A program made the position numbers and the translations under genes. Positions 6,147 to 10,601 of a stretch of 10,601 bases of DNA are shown here, piece by piece (the stretch's first letter is position 1; each line of letters begins with the position of its first letter). The notes under the pieces were generated by a model that saw nothing but the letters and a program-made list of their open reading frames with translations, was not told where the DNA came from and did not search any database. Source of the stretch: Pseudomonadota bacterium. GTDB lineage: Bacteria; Pseudomonadota; Gammaproteobacteria; CAMYNG01. The stretch spans positions 2,008,198 to 2,018,798 of the forward strand of contig CP070733.1 of NCBI GenBank assembly GCA_020347585.1. Reading direction: 5' to 3'.

Positions 6147-6955
6147 GCGCGGTGCTGCATCACCATGCGCACGCTGCGGCGATCGCTGGCGAGTACGCCC
6201 CCGACAGCGGATGGATCGTGTTCACCTGGGACGGTGTAGGGTTCGGTGCAGACGGCACACTGTGGGGCGGCGAGGCGTTCGTCGGGCATTGCGGCAACTG
6301 GCAGCGCGCCGCGAGTATGCGGCCGTTTCGCCTGCCGGGCGGCGAAAAGGCGGGGCGCGAACCTTGGCGCAGTGCCCAGGCGCTGTGCTGGGAAGCCGGT
6401 CAGCAGTGGCCGGGTGCGCCTGGCGACACCACCTTGCTGTTCGAAGCATGGCAACGCGGAATGAATTCGCCGCAGAGCACTGCAGTCGGCCGCCTGTTCG
6501 ATGCGGCGGCAGCCCTGGTCGGGTTGATACACAATGCCAGCTTCGAAGGTCAAGGCCCGATGCTGCTGGAGGCTGCCGCCGACGGCGAGGGCCGTGCAGT
6601 GGCGCTGTCGTTTGTGCATAACCATGAGGGTGTGCTTGAGTGTGACTGGGCGCCGCTACTCACTATGTTGCTCGACGAAAGCCGCAGTGCAGCACAGCGT
6701 GCCGCATCGTTTCACGCCAGCCTTGCCTACGCGCTGCTGGAGCAGGCGCGCACCCTGCGTCGCATTCACGGGCTCGATCTCGTTGGCCTTACCGGTGGCG
6801 TATTCCAGAATCGGCGGCTTGCCGAACAGGCGATAGAGTTACTGGAAGCGGACGGTTTCACGGTGCGCCTTGGTTCGCAGGTGCCGGCCAATGACGCCGG
6901 CATCAGCTATGGCCAGATCATCGAGGCCGGTGCGCAGCAGCAGGGTAGCAGCTGA
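6143..6955 (+). CDS. hypF: Carbamoyltransferase HypF, C-terminal part in the shifted frame
   Basis: Remainder of the Kae1-like carbamoyltransferase domain of HypF. Hallmarks are LHHHAHAAAIAGEYAP at the start, WDGVGFGADGTLWGGEAFVGH, and LTGGVFQNRRLAEQAIELL near the end; these His, Asp and Gly residues bind metal and nucleotide in the family. Taken as a separate gene it would start at GTG 6143, which overlaps the TGA of the first part as GTGA. However, the same frame carries HypF-like sequence well upstream of that GTG: from about 6074 it reads ERIVCDAHPGYASTRWARG, a conserved block. The two parts therefore belong to one reading frame broken by one missing base. Restoring it gives a single protein of 778 residues, normal for HypF. 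hypE follows after 44 bases. Confidence 0.88.
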   Translation: MSAVLHHHAHAAAIAGEYAPDSGWIVFTWDGVGFGADGTLWGGEAFVGHCGNWQRAASMRPFRLPGGEKAGREPWRSAQALCWEAGQQWPGAPGDTTLLFEAWQRGMNSPQSTAVGRLFDAAAALVGLIHNASFEGQGPMLLEAAADGEGRAVALSFVHNHEGVLECDWAPLLTMLLDESRSAAQRAASFHASLAYALLEQARTLRRIHGLDLVGLTGGVFQNRRLAEQAIELLEADGFTVRLGSQVPANDAGISYGQIIEAGAQQQGSS

Positions 6956-6999
6956 GCGGGCCCTGTCTAGTAACCCGGTAATGACGGTAACGGTGACCT

Positions 7000-8004
7000 A
7001 TGGAAGACACGCACATTTCCCTTGCCCACGGTAACGGCGGGCGCTTTATGCGCGAACTCATCGAGGAGGTGTTCGCTAACCACCTCTCCAACCCGCTGCT
7101 GGACGTGAACGTCGATGCTGCGCTGTTGCCGCCCGCCGAAGGTCAACTCATGATGACCACCGACGGCTTTACGGTGCAGCCGCTGGAGTTTCCCGGCGGC
7201 AACATCGGCTCGCTCGCGGTGCACGGAACCGTTAACGACCTGGCGGTGGCCGGTGCAACCCCCCTCTACCTGACGCTCAACGCCTTCATTGAGGAAGGAC
7301 TCGAGGTCGCACTGCTAAAGCGTTTGATTGGGCGCATGGCTGAAGCGGCTGATGAAGCCGGCGTCAAGATCGTTGCCGGTGACACCAAGGTAGTGCGGCG
7401 AGGCGAAGGCGGCGGGATCTATTTTGCGACCACGGGAATTGGTGTGCGTGATCCGGGCGTGAAACTGGGGATGGGAGAAATCCGCGCTGGTGATCATGTA
7501 CTGGTAAGCGGTCCGGTTGGTGATCATGGTATCGCAGTCATGCTGGCGCGCGAGCAGTTTGGCCTGAGCGGTGAACTTGAATCGGATGCCGAGAGCGTGC
7601 TGCCACTGACGTCCGCGCTGCTCAAGGTGCCCGGATTACGCTTCATGCGAGATCCCACACGCGGCGGGCTTGCATCGGTTTGTCACGAGGTGGCGCGCGC
7701 AACGGGGCTTACGGTGCGGTTGCGCGAGGCTGAAATTCCTGTGCGCGATCCGGTGCGCTCGGTGTGCGAGATGCTGGGCTACGACCCGTTGTATCTGGCG
7801 TGTGAGGGGCGCGTTGTCGCAGTGGTCGATGCGGCACGTTCGGACGCGGCGCTGAAAGCATTGCGAGCGTTGCCGCAAGGCGCGCTGGCCGCCATGGTCG
7901 GCAGCCTCGACGGCGGAAAGCATGCCGTGGTACTGGAAACCGAACTCGGCGGTGAGCGGCTGCTCGAAGAACTGGAAGACGACCCCCTGCCCCGCATCTG
8001 CTAG
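7000..8004 (+). CDS. hypE: Hydrogenase maturation protein HypE (carbamoyl dehydratase)
   Basis: HypE of 334 residues, a PurM/ThiL-fold ATPase. HypF carbamoylates its C-terminal Cys; HypE then dehydrates the thiocarboxamide with ATP to the thiocyanate that supplies CN to the active-site iron. The C-terminus is PRIC with the essential Cys as the last residue (C334), diagnostic of the family. The N-terminus ISLAHGNGGRFMRELIEEVF, the metal/nucleotide-binding VNVDAALLPPAEGQLMMTTDGFTV, and GSLAVHGTVNDLAVAGATPLYL are typical; RDPTRGGLASVCHEVA lies in the C-terminal domain. The ribosome binding site is weak (GGTGA just upstream). It is the last gene of the rightward cluster and converges on the protease gene with only 22 bases between stop codons, with no clear terminator hairpin there. 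Confidence 0.97.
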   Translation: MEDTHISLAHGNGGRFMRELIEEVFANHLSNPLLDVNVDAALLPPAEGQLMMTTDGFTVQPLEFPGGNIGSLAVHGTVNDLAVAGATPLYLTLNAFIEEGLEVALLKRLIGRMAEAADEAGVKIVAGDTKVVRRGEGGGIYFATTGIGVRDPGVKLGMGEIRAGDHVLVSGPVGDHGIAVMLAREQFGLSGELESDAESVLPLTSALLKVPGLRFMRDPTRGGLASVCHEVARATGLTVRLREAEIPVRDPVRSVCEMLGYDPLYLACEGRVVAVVDAARSDAALKALRALPQGALAAMVGSLDGGKHAVVLETELGGERLLEELEDDPLPRIC

Positions 8005-8026
8005 TTGTTGTCGGATATTGCTTGGA

Positions 8027-8506
8027 TCAGGTCGCCGGCCTGAAATCGCTGACGACCTGCGCTACGAGTTGTTCAAGCGCGGTAAACGACGGTGCGTGGT
8101 CTGCACCTGCAGGGTCCGGTGTGCCAAACTCGCCAGGCATCTCGATAGCCAGGATTACCACGTATGCTGGGAGCACATCGACTTCTTCGCCTAGCTCCTG
8201 GCTTTGTTGTCGCGTCAGTGCATGGGGGCTTACCAGACGCGCCGCCTCGTCGATCGCGTCAACTTCAAATCGCCTGATGTGACTCCGTGTACCAGCGCCA
8301 CGTGCCGCGTCGATAAGTATGCTTAACTGGCTTCCCTGCATTGCTGATAGCAAACGCGTACTGGGCCGGTCAAAACGGCTCAACCGAAGAAACTCGTTAG
8401 AGCAACTGCGTGCAAACAGAGTTTGTTGTAAATAGTCGATCGCCTGCCATGCAATTTGATCTTCACCGTAGGGTGAGCCGATGCCGATGATGTGAACGGC
8501 GCTCAT
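8027..8506 (-). CDS. Hydrogenase maturation protease (HycI/HybD/HoxW family)
   Basis: Endopeptidase of 159 residues from the nickel-dependent hydrogenase maturation protease family. After nickel insertion it removes the C-terminal peptide of the large subunit, letting the active site close. The N-terminal motif IIGIGSPYGEDQIAW corresponds to GxGNxxxxDD; E15/D16, D66 (ILIDAA) and H95 (SPHALT) match the positions of the nickel-sensing residues E16, D62 and H93 of E. coli HybD. The Asn common in the first motif is Ser here. It starts within the large-subunit stop (ATGA, four-base overlap), with AGGTGA on the minus strand (8514-8519) seven bases upstream. Location directly after the large-subunit gene suggests it is dedicated to that enzyme. 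Confidence 0.93.
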   Translation of the reverse strand: MSAVHIIGIGSPYGEDQIAWQAIDYLQQTLFARSCSNEFLRLSRFDRPSTRLLSAMQGSQLSILIDAARGAGTRSHIRRFEVDAIDEAARLVSPHALTRQQSQELGEEVDVLPAYVVILAIEMPGEFGTPDPAGADHAPSFTALEQLVAQVVSDFRPAT

Positions 8507-9801
8507 GAACGGGTCACCTGCAGATCAAGAAAGTGCGTCGAACAGGAGATGCACGGGTCGTAGTTGCGTATCACCGACTCTGCACGCAAGCGCAGCGCAG
8601 CATCGTCGTGCCCCAACCCGAACGCCGTTAGCGAGGCATGTAGATCCTGCTCTATGCGGGCCTGGTTCTGGCTGGTGGGCGGTACGATGCGCGCACTTTT
8701 CACGAGCCCGTTTTGGTCAAACCCGTAGCGATGCCACAACAGGCCGCGTGGCGCCTCGCTGCACCCCGTGCCCATTGCTGGTACGGGCTTCTCTTCCATG
8801 CGCGCATATTCCGGTGGCGCGTAGTCCTCCAGCAATTCAACCGCGCGGCTGACCGCGAAATGGATTTCGACAGCGCGTGCCACAATACTGTGATACATAT
8901 TGGTGCTGGGAAACCGGACGGGAAGTTCGGCCAGTAGCTGATGTATCGCCGGCGGTAGTTTGTCGAGATTCAGGTTGAGACGTGCCAGCGGGCCCACGAG
9001 GTAAGGTCGTCCCGTGTGGTGCGCGTGCAATGCAGTCGAGTGCGGCACCTGGCTCTCGGTGAAGTGCTCCGGAAAGGCATCAATCGGCGCGTCCAGCCCT
9101 GCGCTCGACGTGAGGCGTCCCTCGTACATCGGGTATTCGTCCGGGTGGCGCAGTGCGACGCAGGTAAACTGCTGGTCGTCTCGCGGCAGATCGAGGGCGG
9201 CGCTCCAGTGTACCAGCGCCTCGGTGTCATCGAGTGCCGCGGCTAGTTTTTCCTGCATGGCCTGCACAGCGGTCGGTTCCGGTGCGTGATGGAAGCCCCC
9301 GGCGCACACACCCACGGGGTGGACCGAACGTCCGCCAAACAGTGACATCAATTCGTTGCCGAGCGCCTGCAGGCGCAGGCCGCGCCGCAGTGGTTCGGGA
9401 TCATCGCCGGCCATCGCAATGGCGTTTTCATAGCCAAAGAAATCCGGGGCGGCCAGCAGGTGGATATGCAGGCTGTGGCTCTGAATCCATTCGCCGCAAT
9501 ACATTACGCGTCGCATCGCTGCCATCCAAGGCGACACTTGTATGCCGAACGCCTGTTCGATGGCCTGTACCGCGCTCATCTGGTAGGCGACGGGACAAAT
9601 TCCACAGATGCGCGCGACGATATCCGGTAGTTCCTGGTAACTACGCTGCTCCAGAAACTTTTCGAACAGACGCGGCGGTTCGAAAATGCGCAATTCCAGT
9701 TCGTCGATGCGGCCATCGACAACGTTCACGCTCAACGCACCCTCTCCCTCGACGCGCGCGAGCACCGGTACTTCGATGCGAACGTTGCGTTGCTCACTCA
9801 T
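8503..9801 (-). CDS. hyhL: [NiFe] hydrogenase large (alpha) subunit, group 3b type
   Basis: Catalytic subunit precursor of 432 residues of a cytoplasmic, NAD(P)-linked type [NiFe] hydrogenase. The Ni-Fe site ligands are RICGICP (C66, C69) near the N-terminus and DPCISCSTH (C417, C420) near the C-terminus. ARVEGEG (E18) and the active-site EAPRG motif are present. Cleavage after H423 by the maturation protease would remove the nine residues FLDLQVTRS. Overall style (ICGICPVAYQMSAVQAIE, EYPMYEGRLTSSAGLD, SLHIHLLAAPDFFGY) and the partner small subunit point to group 3b (HyhL/HydA of NADP-linked or sulfhydrogenase type) rather than the membrane-bound uptake enzymes. ATG 9801 is chosen over an upstream in-frame ATG at 9909 because similarity begins at MSEQRNVRIEVPVLARVEG and it overlaps the small-subunit stop by eight bases (ATGAGTGA). 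Confidence 0.95.
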   Translation of the reverse strand: MSEQRNVRIEVPVLARVEGEGALSVNVVDGRIDELELRIFEPPRLFEKFLEQRSYQELPDIVARICGICPVAYQMSAVQAIEQAFGIQVSPWMAAMRRVMYCGEWIQSHSLHIHLLAAPDFFGYENAIAMAGDDPEPLRRGLRLQALGNELMSLFGGRSVHPVGVCAGGFHHAPEPTAVQAMQEKLAAALDDTEALVHWSAALDLPRDDQQFTCVALRHPDEYPMYEGRLTSSAGLDAPIDAFPEHFTESQVPHSTALHAHHTGRPYLVGPLARLNLNLDKLPPAIHQLLAELPVRFPSTNMYHSIVARAVEIHFAVSRAVELLEDYAPPEYARMEEKPVPAMGTGCSEAPRGLLWHRYGFDQNGLVKSARIVPPTSQNQARIEQDLHASLTAFGLGHDDAALRLRAESVIRNYDPCISCSTHFLDLQVTRS

Positions 9802-10585
9802 CACCGCTACCCAGCCATCGTACACCGGTATTGAAGAACTCCGGCGCGGCACTGTGATAGGAAAGCAGCAGACGCGCGATATCATCGCCAACCAGGCCCA
9901 GTCCCGCAAAGCGGGTCGTTAGTGCGCCGGCGTTGGGATTCTCAGAGGGGCCATAGCAGCCGTAGCAACCGCGTTCAAACTGTGGACACAGCGCGCCGCA
10001 ACCGCTGCGTGTAACTGGGCCGAGGCACGCCGTGCCCCGCGCGACCATGACACATACCGCCTGATCGCGCTTGCACTCCATGCACAGTTTCTGGTTGGTC
10101 ACAGTGGGGTCTACCCCGTTCAGTAGCGCGGACAGCGCGGCGATGATCTGCCGGGTGCTAACCGGGCATCCCCACAGCTCAAGATCGACCTTGACGTGCC
10201 GCGAGATTGGGGTGGAGGTATCCAGCGATGCGACGTGTTGCGGGTCGGGATACACAGCGCTGAGCCATTGCGGTGCGCTGGCGAGATTGCGCAGCGCCTG
10301 CAAACCGCCGGAGGTGGCACAGGCGCCTATTATAATAAGGTATCGACTGCGCTCGCGGATGCGGTTGATGCGTTCGATCTCGTCAGGGGTGGAAACGCTA
10401 CCTTCGATGAAAGCGATATCCACCTGGGCATCGGGATCGATCGGGCCCGCTTCGGCAAAATGCACAATGTTTACGCGTTCGGCGAGCGCCAGCAGGTCTT
10501 CACCGGCGTTGAGAAACGCCAACTGGCAGCCGTCACAGGAGGTGAACTTGTGCACGGCTATCCTGGGTTTGGTTTCATCCATCAT
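9794..10585 (-). CDS. hyhS: [NiFe] hydrogenase small (delta) subunit, group 3b type
   Basis: Electron-transfer subunit of 263 residues with Cys for three iron-sulfur clusters. The proximal [4Fe-4S] cluster is held by C17 and C20 (TSCDGC), C89 (GACATSGG) and C140 (LWGCPV). Eight further Cys (168, 171, 178, 187, 196, 200, 207, 210, in MECKR through GCYGCYGP) would hold two more clusters. There is no twin-arginine signal peptide and no membrane helix, so the enzyme is cytoplasmic. The pattern KLCMECKR...CGALCPQF..GCYGCYGP is that of group 3b delta subunits, which pass electrons to FAD- and NAD(P)-binding partners. Two adjacent ATGs are possible: the AGGGG on the minus strand (10589-10593) is three bases from the first and six from the second (10582), so the second may be used. 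The gene is followed directly by the large subunit. Confidence 0.94.
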   Translation of the reverse strand: MMDETKPRIAVHKFTSCDGCQLAFLNAGEDLLALAERVNIVHFAEAGPIDPDAQVDIAFIEGSVSTPDEIERINRIRERSRYLIIIGACATSGGLQALRNLASAPQWLSAVYPDPQHVASLDTSTPISRHVKVDLELWGCPVSTRQIIAALSALLNGVDPTVTNQKLCMECKRDQAVCVMVARGTACLGPVTRSGCGALCPQFERGCYGCYGPSENPNAGALTTRFAGLGLVGDDIARLLLSYHSAAPEFFNTGVRWLGSGDE

Positions 10586-10601
10586 ACACCCCTGATGGCC
10601 A
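10582..10601 (-). CDS. Possible 3' end of an upstream gene in the hydrogenase operon
   Basis: On the minus strand the last bases read as AIRGV followed by TGA, and that TGA overlaps the small-subunit ATG as ATGA. This matches the tight overlaps elsewhere in this operon. In group 3b operons the order is commonly beta (Fe-S), gamma (FAD/NAD(P)), delta, alpha, so the gamma subunit would be expected here. Only five codons are visible, so the identity is inference. Confidence 0.25.

Noticed and set aside
5774..6625. Minus-strand open frame of 283 codons opposite hypF
   Set aside because: Antisense to conserved HypF sequence in both of its frames; no recognisable protein family.
6143..6955. Natural split of HypF into two coupled genes through the GTGA overlap
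   Set aside because: The conserved segment CDAHPGYASTRWA lies upstream of the GTG in the same frame, so a split gene would lose it; a frameshift in one gene explains the data better.
10326..10340. AT-rich patch with TATAAT on both strands inside the small-subunit gene
   Set aside because: It encodes the conserved Leu-Ile-Ile-Ile-Gly strand, and no -35-like hexamer lies at the right distance; a promoter call would be unsupported.
1..10601. CRISPR arrays, tRNA or rRNA genes, insertion sequences or phage genes
   Set aside because: No regularly spaced repeats, no tRNA-like cloverleaf or rRNA segments, and no transposase- or integrase-like translations were seen on either strand.

Overview
The window is GC-rich, almost fully coding, bacterial chromosomal DNA centred on a [NiFe] hydrogenase locus. 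Protein character (group 3b-type cytosolic hydrogenase, full Hyp maturation set, a perfect FNR/Anr-type box) suggests a facultatively anaerobic proteobacterium, perhaps a gammaproteobacterium; that placement is inference from style, not from a marker gene.

Layout. (1) Left end, minus strand: a VIT1/CCC1-like membrane protein that runs off the window edge, preceded by a small DUF211 protein; the two look like one operon. (2) A 279-base divergent intergenic region with a perfect TTGAT-N4-ATCAA box placed exactly 41.5 bases upstream of a predicted start point for the rightward operon. (3) Plus strand: hypC, hypA, hypB, hypD, tightly packed or overlapping. (4) nfi (endonuclease V) on the opposite strand, convergent with hypD and divergent from hypF, so it breaks the hyp run in two. 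(5) Plus strand: hypF, split by a one-base frameshift near 6069-6074, then hypE. (6) Minus strand, convergent with hypE: hydrogenase small subunit, large subunit and maturation protease, with overlapping genes (8-base and 4-base overlaps). The few bases to the right of the small subunit are compatible with the end of a further gene, as expected if the diaphorase subunits of a group 3b enzyme lie upstream, outside the window.

How it fits together. HypF and HypE make the cyanide ligand from carbamoyl phosphate; HypC and HypD assemble the Fe(CN)2CO unit; HypA and HypB insert nickel; the protease then removes the short C-terminal tail of the large subunit. The assembled small/large dimer would oxidise or evolve H2 in the cytoplasm, exchanging electrons with NAD(P)(H) through subunits not seen here. 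The FNR-type box predicts anaerobic induction of the maturation genes. The most notable points are the hypF frameshift (which, if real, should abolish CN ligand synthesis), the histidine-rich tail at the C-terminus rather than the N-terminus of HypB, the antisense nfi inside the hyp cluster, and the DUF211/VIT-like pair divergent from the maturation operon.
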